A stretch of DNA of 64,000 nucleotides from NCBI RefSeq assembly GCF_030316855.1, contig NZ_JASZYR010000004.1, positions 1-64,000 on the forward strand, given 5' to 3'. Both the position numbers and the translations under genes were made by a program. Each line of letters opens with the position of its first letter. Positions within the stretch are counted from its first letter, which is position 1. This DNA is from Variovorax sp. J22P240. Its GTDB lineage: Bacteria; Pseudomonadota; Gammaproteobacteria; Burkholderiales; Burkholderiaceae_C. Below are positions 53,369 through 63,238 of the stretch, one piece after another. The notes beneath the pieces were generated by a model. The model saw only the letters and a program-made list of their open reading frames with translations. It was not told where the DNA came from and did not search any database.

Positions 53369-53764
53369 ATGCCGTCGCAGACCTTCACCATCGGCGAACT
53401 CGCCAAGGAGTTCGATCTCACCACCCGCGCGATCCGCTTCTATGAGGACGTGGGCCTGCTCACGCCCCGGCGCGCGGGCCTGCAGCGCATCTACACCTCG
53501 CGCGATCGTACGCGCCTGACCCTCACGTTGCGTGCCAAGCGTCTCGGGCTGAAGCTCATGGAGGTGAAGGAGATACTCGACATGTACGACAGCCCGAGGG
53601 ACACCGCCGTGCAGTTGCAGCGTTTCCTCGGCGTGCTCGGCACCCACCGCGAGCAACTCGAAGCCCAGTTGGCTGAACTCCAGGCCAACATCGCGGAAAT
53701 CCGCGAACAGGAAAAGCAGGCACGCGCCGCGCTCGCGCGTGCCACCAAGCCCAAGGCACGTTGA
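53369..53764 (+). CDS. LiuR-type MerR-family regulator
   Basis: This 131-residue protein has the MerR winged helix-turn-helix (FTIGELAKEFDLTTRAIRFYEDVGLL), a LiuR-like middle (RAKRLGLKLMEVKEILDMYDS) and a C-terminal coiled coil. It lacks the Cys residues of metal-sensing MerR proteins. LiuR represses branched-chain amino-acid and acyl-CoA catabolism genes. Neighbouring genes for a thiolase and an acyl-CoA dehydrogenase fit that role. It also fits the adjacent operator. Confidence 0.87.
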   Translation: MPSQTFTIGELAKEFDLTTRAIRFYEDVGLLTPRRAGLQRIYTSRDRTRLTLTLRAKRLGLKLMEVKEILDMYDSPRDTAVQLQRFLGVLGTHREQLEAQLAELQANIAEIREQEKQARAALARATKPKAR

Positions 53765-53801
53765 GCGTCTGACCTGCCCAATCAACTTACCCACATCGAC
53801 A

Positions 53802-54521
53802 ATGGAAAACACTCCCGAAACCCTCGACGACCTGTTTGCCCACAACCGGGCGTGGTCCGCCCGGATGGAGCGCGACCGCCCCGGCTTCTTCACCAGTCTG
53901 GTGAAGCAGCAGACGCCGCGCTACATGTGGATCGGCTGCTCCGACAGCCGCGTCCCCGCCAACCAGATCACCGGCCTGGAGCCCGGCGAGGTGTTCGTGC
54001 ACCGCAACGTGGCGAACATCGTGGTGCATTCCGACCTCAATGCGCTGTCGGCGATCCAGTTCGCGGTCGAGCGCCTCAAGGTGCAGCACATCATGGTGGT
54101 CGGGCACTACGGCTGCTCGGGCGTGCAGGCGGCGCTCGAAGGCGCGCGCATCGGCATCGCCGACAACTGGATCCGCCACATCCAGGACGTGCGCGACCGG
54201 CACCGCGTGATGCTCAAGACCCTGCCCGAGCGTGACCGCGCCGATGCGCTGTGCGAGCTGAACGTGGCGGAGCAGGTCGTCAACGTGGCCGTGAGCACGG
54301 TCATGTGCGACGCATGGAGCCGCGACCAGAAGGTCACGATCCACGGTTGGGCGTTCGGCGTGCACGACGGACTGCTGCAGGACCTGGGGATGACCGTCGA
54401 TGGCTCGAAGCCCCTCGACGCCGTGTACCGCGCGGCCGTGCAACGCATCCGCTACAAGTGGAGCAAGCCGCAGGAGGAAGGGGCGCAGTCCAGTTCGGAG
54501 CCCGTCAAGGAAACCGACTGA
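53802..54521 (+). CDS. can: beta-carbonic anhydrase
   Basis: From the ATG at 53802 the product is 239 residues with the beta-CA zinc and catalytic motifs CSDSRVPA and GHYGCSG, matching Can of E. coli in layout. It interconverts CO2 and bicarbonate, supplying carboxylases. It is 12 bases upstream of aceK in the same strand run. Confidence 0.93.
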   Translation: MENTPETLDDLFAHNRAWSARMERDRPGFFTSLVKQQTPRYMWIGCSDSRVPANQITGLEPGEVFVHRNVANIVVHSDLNALSAIQFAVERLKVQHIMVVGHYGCSGVQAALEGARIGIADNWIRHIQDVRDRHRVMLKTLPERDRADALCELNVAEQVVNVAVSTVMCDAWSRDQKVTIHGWAFGVHDGLLQDLGMTVDGSKPLDAVYRAAVQRIRYKWSKPQEEGAQSSSEPVKETD

Positions 54522-54533
54522 ACATCCGAAAGC

Positions 54534-56345
54534 ATGTTCCCCCAGCGCCTCGATTCGCCGCTTGCCTACGACATCGCCAAGGCGATGCGGGACGGCTTCA
54601 ACCGGCATTACCAGTTGTTTCGTGCCGAGTCGGCCCGCGCCAAGCATCGTTTCGAGACGGCCGACTGGCATGGCCAGCAGCGCGCGCAACGCGAGCGCAT
54701 CGAGTTCTATGACCTGCGGGTGAGCGAAGCAGTCGCGCGGCTGGAGAAGGAATTCAAGGCCGGGGAACAACCGATGGATGTGTGGCACCAGGTCAAGCTG
54801 CACTTCATCGGCCTGCTGGTCGACCACCACCAGCCCGAGCTGGCCGAGAGCTTCTTCAACTCGGTGACCACCAAGATACTGCACCGCGCTTACTTCCAGA
54901 ACGACTTCATCTTCGTGCGGCCGGCCATCAGCACCGAGTACATCGAGCCGCGCGACAAGCCGACCTACCGCGCCTACTACCCCGAGAGCGAAACGCTGGC
55001 CGACACCATCGAACGCATGCTCGAGGACTACGCGCTGCAGGGGGGTTACACCAACCGGCGCCGCGACGCCGAGCGCGTGGCGGCGGCGATCCTGGGGCGC
55101 TTTCACCAGATCAAGCTGCGCGCCAACTTCCAGCTGCAGGTGCTGTCGAGCCTGTTCTACCGGAACAAGGGGGCCTACGTGGTCGGCAAGATCATCAACG
55201 GCTTCGTCGAGCTGCCGTTCTCGCTGCCGATCCTGCACGACGGCGACGGAAAGTTCTACATCGATGCGGTGCTGTTCGGCGAAGAAGACCTGCAGATGCT
55301 CTTCAGCTTTGCGCGCGCCTACTTCATGGTCGACATGGAGGTGCCGTCGGCCTATGTGCAGTTCCTGCGCTCGCTGATGCCCAAGAAGCCGCGCGCCGAG
55401 ATCTATAACGCGCTGGGGCTGGCCAAGCAGGGGAAGACGCTCTTCTATCGCGACTTTCTCTACCACCTGAATTACTCGACCGACAAGTTCCGCATCGCGC
55501 CCGGCATCAAGGGCATGGTGATGCTGGTGTTCGACCTGCCGTCCTTTCCGTACGTGTTCAAGCTCATCAAGGACTTTTTTCCGCCGCAGAAGGACACCAC
55601 GCGCGAGCAGATCAAGGGCAAGTACCTGCTCGTGAAGCAGCACGACCGCGTGGGCCGCATGGCCGACACGCTGGAATACAGCGACGTCGGCTTTCCGCTG
55701 GACCGCTTCGAGCCCGGGCTGATCGAGGAGATCAGGCAGTTCGCGCCCAGCCAGTTGGAGATCGGCGACCGCGACGGCAACGGGGAGATGGAGGTGGTGC
55801 TCAAGCACGTCTACATCGAGCGCCGCATGATCCCGCTCAACATCTACCTGCAAGAGGCATTCGACCAGATGGAGCAGCCCGAGCACGCCAAGCGCGCGAG
55901 CAAGCAACTGGAGCATGCGGTGGTCGAGTACGGCAATGCGATCAAGGACATGGTGGCGGCCAACATCTTCCCCGGCGACATGCTGTTCAAGAACTTCGGC
56001 GTCACGCGCGGCGGCAAGGTCGTGTTCTACGACTACGACGAGATCGAATACCTCACCGACTGCAATTTCCGCAAGGTGCCCACGCCGCGCAACGAGGAAG
56101 ACGAGATGAGCGGCGAGGTCTGGTATTCGGTGGGACCGAAGGACGTGTTCCCCGAGACTTTCGAACCCTTCCTTCTCGGCAATCCCGCGGTGCGCGAGGC
56201 CTTCATGTCCCACCATGCGGACCTGCTCGACGCGGCCTTCTGGCAGAGCCACAAGCAACGCATCCAGGCCGGGCAGATGCTCGACGTCTTCCCTTACGAC
56301 GAGGCCCAGCGATTCAAGCACGACGGCCACGTCCCCTATTTCTGA
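54534..56345 (+). CDS. aceK: isocitrate dehydrogenase kinase/phosphatase
   Basis: The 603-residue product has AceK hallmarks: the ATP-binding region [34 protein letters not shown] and [21 protein letters not shown]. It controls flux between the Krebs cycle and the glyoxylate bypass by phosphorylating isocitrate dehydrogenase. It sits upstream of a thiolase gene, a context tied to acetate or fatty-acid growth. Confidence 0.96.
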   Translation: MFPQRLDSPLAYDIAKAMRDGFNRHYQLFRAESARAKHRFETADWHGQQRAQRERIEFYDLRVSEAVARLEKEFKAGEQPMDVWHQVKLHFIGLLVDHHQPELAESFFNSVTTKILHRAYFQNDFIFVRPAISTEYIEPRDKPTYRAYYPESETLADTIERMLEDYALQGGYTNRRRDAERVAAAILGRFHQIKLRANFQLQVLSSLFYRNKGAYVVGKIINGFVELPFSLPILHDGDGKFYIDAVLFGEEDLQMLFSFARAYFMVDMEVPSAYVQFLRSLMPKKPRAEIYNALGLAKQGKTLFYRDFLYHLNYSTDKFRIAPGIKGMVMLVFDLPSFPYVFKLIKDFFPPQKDTTREQIKGKYLLVKQHDRVGRMADTLEYSDVGFPLDRFEPGLIEEIRQFAPSQLEIGDRDGNGEMEVVLKHVYIERRMIPLNIYLQEAFDQMEQPEHAKRASKQLEHAVVEYGNAIKDMVAANIFPGDMLFKNFGVTRGGKVVFYDYDEIEYLTDCNFRKVPTPRNEEDEMSGEVWYSVGPKDVFPETFEPFLLGNPAVREAFMSHHADLLDAAFWQSHKQRIQAGQMLDVFPYDEAQRFKHDGHVPYF

Positions 56346-56372
56346 CTGACAACCACTGAAGGAGCAATTTCC

Positions 56373-57557
56373 ATGAGCGAATCGATCGTGATCGTCGGCG
56401 CCGCACGTACCCCGATGGGCGGCTTCCAGGGCGACTTTTCTTCTCTCGCTGCGCACGACCTCGGCGGCGCGGCGATCAAGGCAGCAGTCGAACGCGCGGG
56501 CATATCGGCCGACAGCGTGGGCGAGGTGCTGTTCGGCAATTGCCTGATGGCAGGCCAGGGCCAGGCGCCGGCACGCCAGGCGGCCTACAAGGGCGGCCTG
56601 CCCGACAGTGCAGGGGCAGTGACGCTCAGCAAGATGTGCGGCTCCGCCATGAAGGCGGCGATGCTGGCGCATGACATGCTGCTCGCGGGCACGCACGAGG
56701 TGATGGTCGCCGGCGGCATGGAGAGCATGACCAACGCGCCCTACCTGATGCTCAAGGGCCGCAGTGGCTACCGCATGGGCCACGACCGCATCTTCGATCA
56801 CATGATGCTCGACGGCCTCGAAGACGCCTACCAGCCCGGCCGCTCGATGGGCACCTTCGGCGAGGACTGCGCCGCCAAGTACAAGTTCACCCGCGAACAG
56901 CAGGACGCCTTCGCGATCGCCAGCGTCGAACGCGCCAAGGCCGCGACGAGCTCTGGCGCCTTCAAGGCGGAGATCGCCGCGGTGACGGTCAAGGGCCGTG
57001 GTGGCGAGACGGTCATCGACATCGACGAAGGCCCGGGCAAGGTCAAGCTCGACAAGATCCCGACGCTCAAGCCGGCGTTCAAGAAGGACGGCGGCACCAT
57101 CACCGCGGCATCGAGCTCGTCGATCAACGACGGCGCCGCCGCACTCGTGATGATGACCGAGAGCACCGCGAAGAAGTACGGTGCCAAGCCGATCGCGCGC
57201 CTGGTTGCTCATGCCACGCATGCGCAGCAGCCCGAGTGGTTCTCGACCGCACCGGTCGGCGCGGTCGCCAAGCTCTTCAAGAAGACGGGCTGGGGCGTGA
57301 AGGACGTCGACCTCTGGGAGGTGAACGAAGCCTTCGCCGTGGTGCCGATGGCGCTGATGCACGAGCTGTCGGTGGCGCATGACATCGTCAACGTGCACGG
57401 CGGCGCCTGCGCGCTGGGCCATCCGATCGGCGCCAGCGGTGCGCGCATCATGGTCACGCTGATCCACGCGCTGCAGCAGCGCGGCAAGAAGCGCGGCGTC
57501 GCGACGCTGTGCATCGGTGGTGGCGAAGGCACGGCGGTGGCGATCGAACTGATCTGA
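56373..57557 (+). CDS. acetyl-CoA C-acyltransferase (thiolase)
   Basis: This 394-residue thiolase has the nucleophile Cys in LSKMCGSAMKA, the His region in NEAFAVVPMAL, GHPIGASGAR and the second Cys in CIGGGEG. It makes or cleaves 3-ketoacyl-CoA. AAGGAG is well placed before the ATG. The neighbouring LiuR-type regulator and acyl-CoA dehydrogenase suggest branched-chain or short-chain acyl-CoA breakdown, but it could also work in PHB synthesis. Confidence 0.93.
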   Translation: MSESIVIVGAARTPMGGFQGDFSSLAAHDLGGAAIKAAVERAGISADSVGEVLFGNCLMAGQGQAPARQAAYKGGLPDSAGAVTLSKMCGSAMKAAMLAHDMLLAGTHEVMVAGGMESMTNAPYLMLKGRSGYRMGHDRIFDHMMLDGLEDAYQPGRSMGTFGEDCAAKYKFTREQQDAFAIASVERAKAATSSGAFKAEIAAVTVKGRGGETVIDIDEGPGKVKLDKIPTLKPAFKKDGGTITAASSSSINDGAAALVMMTESTAKKYGAKPIARLVAHATHAQQPEWFSTAPVGAVAKLFKKTGWGVKDVDLWEVNEAFAVVPMALMHELSVAHDIVNVHGGACALGHPIGASGARIMVTLIHALQQRGKKRGVATLCIGGGEGTAVAIELI

Positions 57558-57568
57558 TCTCCGCGCCC

Positions 57569-57590
57569 CTGATTCGAGGCTGATTCGAGG
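57569..57590 (+). repeat. tandem 11-bp direct repeat
   Basis: CTGATTCGAGG occurs twice head to tail, 57569-57579 and 57580-57590, in the 89-bp gap between the thiolase and M20 genes. A TAGAAT -10-like hexamer is at 57604-57609. The repeat could belong to the promoter of the M20 gene. Confidence 0.55.
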
Positions 57591-57646
57591 GGGCACCGCT
57601 CCCTAGAATCGAAGGCTCCTCCATTCATTCTTGAGATCCAGTCCAC

Positions 57647-58939
57647 ATGCATTCGGTCTTTCATCGCAGCGCGCTGGCCGCGCTGCTCGCTACCGCCTTC
57701 GTCGCACCCGCCGCCTGGAGCCAGACGCGCGACGAGGCCCTGTTCGCTGCCGCCACGGCCGAGAAGCCCGCTGTCGTCAAGACGCTGGAAAACCTCGTCA
57801 ACATCGAGACCGGCACCGGCGATGCCGAAGGCATGGCGTCGGTCGGCAAGTACCTCGAAGATGAACTGAAGTCGCTGGGCTTCACGGTCACGCGCAGCAA
57901 GTCGGCCGGCATCGTGGTCGGCGACAACATCGTCGGCAAGCTCCAGGGCAAGGGCGGCAAGAACCTGCTGCTGCTCTCGCACATGGACACCGTGTACCTC
58001 AAAGGCATCCTCGCGAAGGCGCCGTTCCGTGTCGAAGGCGACAAGGCCTACGGCCCCGGCATCGCCGACGACAAGGGCGGCAACGCGGTCATCGTGCACG
58101 CGCTCAAGCTGCTCAAGGCGCGCGGCTTCCAGGACTTCGGCACCATCACGGTGCTGTTCAACACCGACGAGGAAAAGGGCTCCTTCGGCTCGCGCGACCT
58201 GATCCAGGAAGAGGCTGCCAAGTCCGACTACGTGCTGTCTTTCGAGCCCACCGGCGCGGGCAAGGAAGATCTCTCGCTCGGCACTTCGGGCATCGCCTAT
58301 GTGCAGGTCAACATCACCGGCAAGGCCTCGCATGCTGGCGCGGCGCCCGAGCTGGGCGTGAACGCGCTGGTCGAGGCTTCGGACCTGGTGCTGCGCACCA
58401 TGGGCATCGACGACAAGGCCAAGGGCTTGCGCTTCAACTGGACCATGGCCAAGGCCGGCAATGTCTCCAACATCATTCCGGCCGGCGCCATGCTCAATGC
58501 CGACGTGCGCTATGCGAAGAACGAGGACTTCGAGGCCGCGATGAAGACGCTCGAAGCCAAGGCGCAGCAGAAGAAGCTGCCCGAGTCGGATGTCAAGGTG
58601 CTAGTCACGCGCGGCCGGCCGGCCTTCAATGCGGGCGAGGGCGGCCGCAAGCTCGTCGACAAGGCCGTGGCGTACTACAAGGAAGCCGGCGGTGAACTCG
58701 CCATCGTCGAACGCACCGGCGGCGGCACCGACGCGGCCTACGCCGCGCTGGCGGGCAAGCCGGTCATCGAAAGCCTGGGCCTGCCGGGTTTCGGCTATCA
58801 CAGCGACAAGGCCGAGTACGTGGATACCAGCGCGATCCCCCGCCGTCTCTACATGGCCAGCAAGCTGATCATGGACCTCGGTCAAGGAAAGGAAGGAAGT
58901 CACCATGCTGCTCAGCGCCGACCAGGAAGCGATTCGTGA
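57647..58939 (+). CDS. M20-family metallopeptidase (glutamate carboxypeptidase-like)
   Basis: The 430-residue precursor has a signal peptide (residues 1-25, ending AAWSQ). M20 metal-binding motifs follow: LSHMDTVYLKG, YGPGIADDKGGNA and NTDEEKGSFG. It resembles carboxypeptidase G2-type enzymes, which remove C-terminal Glu. Its last 35 bases overlap the acyl-CoA dehydrogenase gene in another frame, so the tail after about residue 418 (KEGSHHAAQRRPGSDS) may be a natural but unconserved extension. Confidence 0.88.
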   Translation: MHSVFHRSALAALLATAFVAPAAWSQTRDEALFAAATAEKPAVVKTLENLVNIETGTGDAEGMASVGKYLEDELKSLGFTVTRSKSAGIVVGDNIVGKLQGKGGKNLLLLSHMDTVYLKGILAKAPFRVEGDKAYGPGIADDKGGNAVIVHALKLLKARGFQDFGTITVLFNTDEEKGSFGSRDLIQEEAAKSDYVLSFEPTGAGKEDLSLGTSGIAYVQVNITGKASHAGAAPELGVNALVEASDLVLRTMGIDDKAKGLRFNWTMAKAGNVSNIIPAGAMLNADVRYAKNEDFEAAMKTLEAKAQQKKLPESDVKVLVTRGRPAFNAGEGGRKLVDKAVAYYKEAGGELAIVERTGGGTDAAYAALAGKPVIESLGLPGFGYHSDKAEYVDTSAIPRRLYMASKLIMDLGQGKEGSHHAAQRRPGSDS

Positions 58940-60035
58940 TGCCGTGCGCGCCTTCGCGCAAGCGGAACTCTGGCCCCATGCGCCGCGCTGGGACCGCGAG
59001 CACAGCTTTCCGAAGGAGGCCCATGCCGGCCTGGCGGCGCTCGGTGCCTACGGCATCTGCGTGCCGGAAGAGGATGGCGGCGCCGGTCTCGACTACCTGA
59101 CGCTGGCGCTGGTGCTGGAAGAAATCGCGGCTGGCGACGGCGGCACCAGTACCGCGATCAGCGTGACCAACTGCCCGGTCAACGCCATCCTCATGCGCTA
59201 TGGCAACGCGCAGCAAAAGAAGCAATGGCTGCAGCCGCTGGCGCAGGGCCGAATGCTAGGTGCCTTCTGCCTGACGGAGCCGCAGGCCGGCAGCGACGCA
59301 TCGTCGCTGCGCACCACTGCGCGCAAGGATGGCGAAGGCTGGGTGATCGACGGCGTCAAGCAGTTCATCACCAGCGGCAAGAATGGGCAGGTCGCGATCG
59401 TGATCGCGGTCACCGACAAGGGTGCCGGCAAGCGGGGAATGAGCGCTTTCATCGTGCCGACCGATGCGCCGGGCTTCACGGTCGCACGGCTGGAGGACAA
59501 GCTGGGCCAGCATTCGAGCGACACCGCGCAGATCAACTTCGATGCCTGCCGCATTCCCGCCGAGAACCTGATCGGACAGGAAGGCGAGGGCTACAAGATC
59601 GCCCTCGGCGCGCTGGAGGGCGGGCGCATCGGCATCGCCGCCCAGAGCGTTGGCATGGCGCGCAGCGCCTTCGAGGTGGCCCTGGCCTATGCCAAGGAGC
59701 GCCAGGCCTTCGGCGGCTCGATTTTCGATCAGCAGGCAGTGGGCTTCCGGCTGGCCGAATGCGCGACGCAGCTCGAGGCGGCGCGGCAACTGATCTGGCA
59801 CGCAGCGAGCCTGCGCGATGCCGGTCAGCCCTGCCTGAAGGAGGCTGCCATGGCCAAGCTCTTCGCCAGCGAGATGGCCGAGCGCGTGTGCAGCGCGGCC
59901 ATCCAGACGCTAGGCGGCTATGGCTACGTCAATGACTTTCCGCTGGAGCGCATCTATCGAGATGTGCGCGTGTGCCAGATCTACGAAGGCACCTCGGACA
60001 TCCAGAAGCTGTTGATCCAGCGCGCACTGGCCTGA
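58905..60035 (+). CDS. acyl-CoA dehydrogenase
   Basis: The 376-residue enzyme has the FAD motif region GAFCLTEPQAGSDASSL, then KQFITSGKNG, and a catalytic Glu in QIYEGTSDIQKLL (family position near residue 366). It oxidises short-chain acyl-CoA. It overlaps the M20 gene by 35 bases, unusual and suggestive of tight coupling. Confidence 0.95.
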   Translation: MLLSADQEAIRDAVRAFAQAELWPHAPRWDREHSFPKEAHAGLAALGAYGICVPEEDGGAGLDYLTLALVLEEIAAGDGGTSTAISVTNCPVNAILMRYGNAQQKKQWLQPLAQGRMLGAFCLTEPQAGSDASSLRTTARKDGEGWVIDGVKQFITSGKNGQVAIVIAVTDKGAGKRGMSAFIVPTDAPGFTVARLEDKLGQHSSDTAQINFDACRIPAENLIGQEGEGYKIALGALEGGRIGIAAQSVGMARSAFEVALAYAKERQAFGGSIFDQQAVGFRLAECATQLEAARQLIWHAASLRDAGQPCLKEAAMAKLFASEMAERVCSAAIQTLGGYGYVNDFPLERIYRDVRVCQIYEGTSDIQKLLIQRALA

Positions 60036-60096
60036 GCCGGCAGACAAAGCGCGCATAACGGTGCAGCATGGTGGTCTCTTCGTCGGAGTCCGCACC

Positions 60097-61620
60097 ATGC
60101 TCCCCTCATTGAATCCGCCGTGCTCGCCTCGTGCGGCGGCCCTCGTGGCTGTTTTGGCGGCCTTTGGCCTGCCGGCGGCGGCACAGCCCGCAGCACCGGA
60201 TATCGCCACTCTGACCGCCAGCGAGGCAGCGCGGCAGATCTGCGCAGGCACGCTCAGCAGCGAGCAACTGGTGGCGGCCTACCTGGCGCAGGCCCGATCG
60301 AAGATGCAGCTCAACGCCTTCATCACGCTCGATGAGGCTGGCGCGTTGCGGGCAGCCCGCGCGGCCGACGCCGAGCGCAAACAGGGCGGCGCCTGCAAGC
60401 CGCTCGGCGGCGTGCCGGTGGCGGTGAAGGACAACATCCAGGTCAAGGGCCTGCCAGCGACCGCTGGAACGCCCGCGCTCAAGACCTTCGTGCCGCAGGC
60501 CGATGCGCCTGTCGTCGCCAAGCTGCGCGCGGCGGGCGCCATCGTGCTGGGCAAGACCCATATGCACGAGTTGGCCTTTGGTGTGACGGGCTACAACCCC
60601 GCCTTCCAGACCGGCCCTGAAATCGGCGTGCGCAACGCCTACGACAGCACACGCGTCGCTGGCGGTTCGTCCTCCGGCAACGGCGCGGCGCTCGGTGCGC
60701 GCATGGTGCCTGCGGCGCTCGGAACCGATACGGGCGGTTCGGTGCGCATTCCCTGCGCGTTCAACGGCTGTGCCTCGTTGCGTCCGACCGTCGGGCGTTA
60801 TTCGCGGGAGGGCATCGCGCCGATCTCGCACACTCGCGACACCGCCGGGCCGATGGCGCTGTCGGTTGCCGACGTGGCGCTGCTCGATCGTGTGATCGTG
60901 GGCGGCACGCCGATCAAGCCCGCCAACCTGAAGCGCGTGCGCCTCGGCTTGGTGCCGGCCTTCTACGCCAACCTCGATGCCGACACCCGCGCCGCCACCG
61001 ATGCGGCGCTCGCCAAGCTGCGTGCCGCAGGTGTGACGCTGGTGGACGTGGAGATGCCGAAGCTGATGGAACTCAACGGCGCGGTCGGCTTTCCGGTCGC
61101 CTTGTACGAGGCGCATGACGACATCGTGGCCTACCTCGCGAAATACCGCACCGGCGTCGACATCGCGCAGATCGCCGCAGCGGTCGCCAGTCCCGATGTG
61201 AAGGGCACTTTCGATGGCCTGATCATCCCGCGCAAACTGCCGGCCGCCAAAGGCGTGGTTGACGCCAAACCGGCGTACGACAACGCGATGCGAGTGGCTC
61301 GCCCGGCGCTGCAGAAGCTCTACCGCGACACCTTCACGAGGAACAGGCTCGATGCGCTGGTCTTCCCGACGGTGCCGCGTGTGGCGCTGGCCGCCACGCC
61401 GGACGCCAGTAGCGCGGAGAACTTCGTGGTGCTGATCCAGAACACCGACCCTGGCAGCAACGCCGGCATTCCGGGCTTGCAACTGCCCGTCGGGCTGGGC
61501 GCCACGAGCCGCCTGCCGGTCGGCCTGGAGTTCGACGGACCGGCCGGCAGCGATCGCCGGTTGCTGGCCCTGGGCCTGGCGGTCGAGAGCCTGCTGGGCC
61601 GTCTGCCGCCCCCCAAATAG
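60097..61620 (+). CDS. secreted amidase (amidase-signature family)
   Basis: From the ATG at 60097 (GGAG 8 bases upstream) the precursor is 507 residues with a signal peptide ending near AAAQPAAP. The amidase Ser-cisSer-Lys triad is visible: Lys in VAVKDNIQVKG, GGSSSGNGAALGA and TDTGGSVRIP. It hydrolyses amides in the periplasm; the substrate is unknown. Confidence 0.9.
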   Translation: MLPSLNPPCSPRAAALVAVLAAFGLPAAAQPAAPDIATLTASEAARQICAGTLSSEQLVAAYLAQARSKMQLNAFITLDEAGALRAARAADAERKQGGACKPLGGVPVAVKDNIQVKGLPATAGTPALKTFVPQADAPVVAKLRAAGAIVLGKTHMHELAFGVTGYNPAFQTGPEIGVRNAYDSTRVAGGSSSGNGAALGARMVPAALGTDTGGSVRIPCAFNGCASLRPTVGRYSREGIAPISHTRDTAGPMALSVADVALLDRVIVGGTPIKPANLKRVRLGLVPAFYANLDADTRAATDAALAKLRAAGVTLVDVEMPKLMELNGAVGFPVALYEAHDDIVAYLAKYRTGVDIAQIAAAVASPDVKGTFDGLIIPRKLPAAKGVVDAKPAYDNAMRVARPALQKLYRDTFTRNRLDALVFPTVPRVALAATPDASSAENFVVLIQNTDPGSNAGIPGLQLPVGLGATSRLPVGLEFDGPAGSDRRLLALGLAVESLLGRLPPPK

Positions 61621-61700
61621 GGGAGCGTCGGTGCCAGTCAAAGGCAGGGTTTGTGCGAGGGTCTGCACAATACGTGCTGCATTCCCCGCCCAAACCCTCC

Positions 61701-62138
61701 ATGTCCGCATCCTCTCCCAGTTCCGCCCGTGTCCCTTGCCCCTGCGGGCGCCGTGATCGCCGGGAGCTCCCGCTGGCCTACGCCCAATGCTGCGGCCGCT
61801 ATGTGGACGACTTCGAGAACACCCCGGCCACGGATGCCGAATCGCTCATGCGCTCGCGCTACACCGCCTTCGTACGCGAAAGAGCCGATTACTTGCTCGC
61901 GACCTGGCATGCATCGACCCGGCCAGCCGAAGTGAGTTTCGAACCCGGCGTGAAATGGCTCGGGCTGGACGTCCGCTCGCGGTCGGTGCTCGACGCCGAC
62001 CACGCGGAGGTCGAGTTCGTGGCCCGCCAGCGTAGCAGCGCCGGGGTGGCGTCGCGCCTGCACGAGCGCAGCCGCTTCGTGCGCGAGGTCGACGGTCTTC
62101 ACAATCGGTGGTACTACGTCGACGGCGATCTGCACTAA
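61701..62138 (+). CDS. YchJ-family (UPF0225) protein
   Basis: From the ATG at 61701 the product is 145 residues. It has a SEC-C-like Cys motif PCPCGRRDRRE...QCCGRY and the family core SLMRSRYTAFVRERADYLLATWH. The function is unknown, though SEC-C motifs bind zinc. An in-frame ATG at 61653 is less likely because it lies in low-complexity sequence. Confidence 0.85.
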   Translation: MSASSPSSARVPCPCGRRDRRELPLAYAQCCGRYVDDFENTPATDAESLMRSRYTAFVRERADYLLATWHASTRPAEVSFEPGVKWLGLDVRSRSVLDADHAEVEFVARQRSSAGVASRLHERSRFVREVDGLHNRWYYVDGDLH

Positions 62139-62191
62139 CCCGGCCAAGGTGATCGGATGGCCTTCGTAAGGCCGTCGGATAAAGGTTTATT

Positions 62192-62208
62192 GCTACCGAT
62201 TCGATAGC
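62192..62208. repeat. intergenic palindrome
   Basis: GCTACCGA and TCGATAGC (62192-62199, 62201-62208) form an imperfect 8-bp palindrome; GGACA-TTG-TGTCC (62217-62229) and GAGCGCC-GAA-GGCGCTC (62304-62320) form two more hairpins in the 221-bp gap before the DUF3047 gene. The first resembles the ATTGCTAT/ATAGC palindromes common between genes of Comamonadaceae, as I recall. No gene is seen in this gap. Confidence 0.6.
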
Positions 62209-62359
62209 GATCTGCAGGACATTGTGTCCAGGATGGAGACAGACAGATTCCTTTTGGCGTATTTATCTTGCGCCTTGCCGCCCCCACACTCCCATGGTGC
62301 GCTGAGCGCCGAAGGCGCTCCGCAGAGGTTTCAACCAACCCAAAGGCGAAGGGGCCCGC

Positions 62360-63193
62360 ATGGAGAGCACGACGACGGATCAGTTTGCGCGCTGGCTGCG
62401 GTGTGTCGCCGCGGCCCTGCCGCTCGCGTCGATGCTCCTGCTGGCGGCGAACCCCGCCGCCCACGCTGACGAACCCGCAACGCTCACGCCCTTCTCGAGC
62501 GCCCAGAGCGCGCAGGCGCCGCAGCCTTGGCGCTTCACCACCCTGCCCAACAAGGCCCCCACGCGGTTCGAGGTGGTGCAGCAGGACGGAAAGCGCGTGC
62601 TCAGGGTCGAGGCCGACCAGTCCTACGGCAACCTGGTGCATCCCACGCAGGTGCCACTGAACAGCGGCACCACGCTCGCATGGCGCTGGCGCGTCGACGA
62701 GTTCGTGCAGGACGCCGACCTGCGCACCCGTGCGGGTGACGACGGCGCGGCCAAGCTGTGCGTGTTCTTCGACTTCCCCGTCGACAGGCTGTCGGTCGGC
62801 GAACGCACCCGCCTGGCGCTCGCCCGCCGTGCAACCGGCGAAGACGTGCCCAGCGAAGCGCTGTGCTACGTGTGGGACAACAAGGAAGCGAAGGGCAGCG
62901 AGTTCATGAACGCCTTCACGCGCCGCGTGCGCATGATCGTGCTCGAGTCCGGCGCTGCAGCCAAGCCGGGCACATGGGTGGCCGAACGCCGCAACCTGCT
63001 CGCGGACTATCGCCGCGCCTTCGGTGACGAGGCCGGCAGCACCATGCCTGACGTCGTCGCCGTCGCGATCTCGGCCGATGCGGACAACACGCGTGGCCAT
63101 GGCATCGCTTATTTCTCCGATCTGGATCTTCGTGGCGGACCTTCTGTGCAGGCCACCGTGAACCCGACGGAACGACCCACGCAAGGGGAATAG
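62360..63193 (+). CDS. DUF3047-domain exported protein
   Basis: The 277-residue precursor has a signal peptide (residues 1-36, LPLASMLLLAANPAAHADE). The DUF3047 pattern follows, with GTTLAWRWRVDEFVQDADLRT, CVFFDFPVDRLSV and AVAISADADNTRGHGIAYFSDL. It should be periplasmic. The function is unknown. Confidence 0.85.
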   Translation: MESTTTDQFARWLRCVAAALPLASMLLLAANPAAHADEPATLTPFSSAQSAQAPQPWRFTTLPNKAPTRFEVVQQDGKRVLRVEADQSYGNLVHPTQVPLNSGTTLAWRWRVDEFVQDADLRTRAGDDGAAKLCVFFDFPVDRLSVGERTRLALARRATGEDVPSEALCYVWDNKEAKGSEFMNAFTRRVRMIVLESGAAAKPGTWVAERRNLLADYRRAFGDEAGSTMPDVVAVAISADADNTRGHGIAYFSDLDLRGGPSVQATVNPTERPTQGE

Positions 63194-63238
63194 CCGTCTT
63201 TCGACTCCTGCAGAAAAGCTCACCGGTCCCGTGAAATC

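Noticed and set aside
53787..57596. A 1269-codon open frame on the minus strand across can, aceK and the thiolase gene
   Set aside because: It is the antisense shadow of three confident genes, with no domain and skewed composition.
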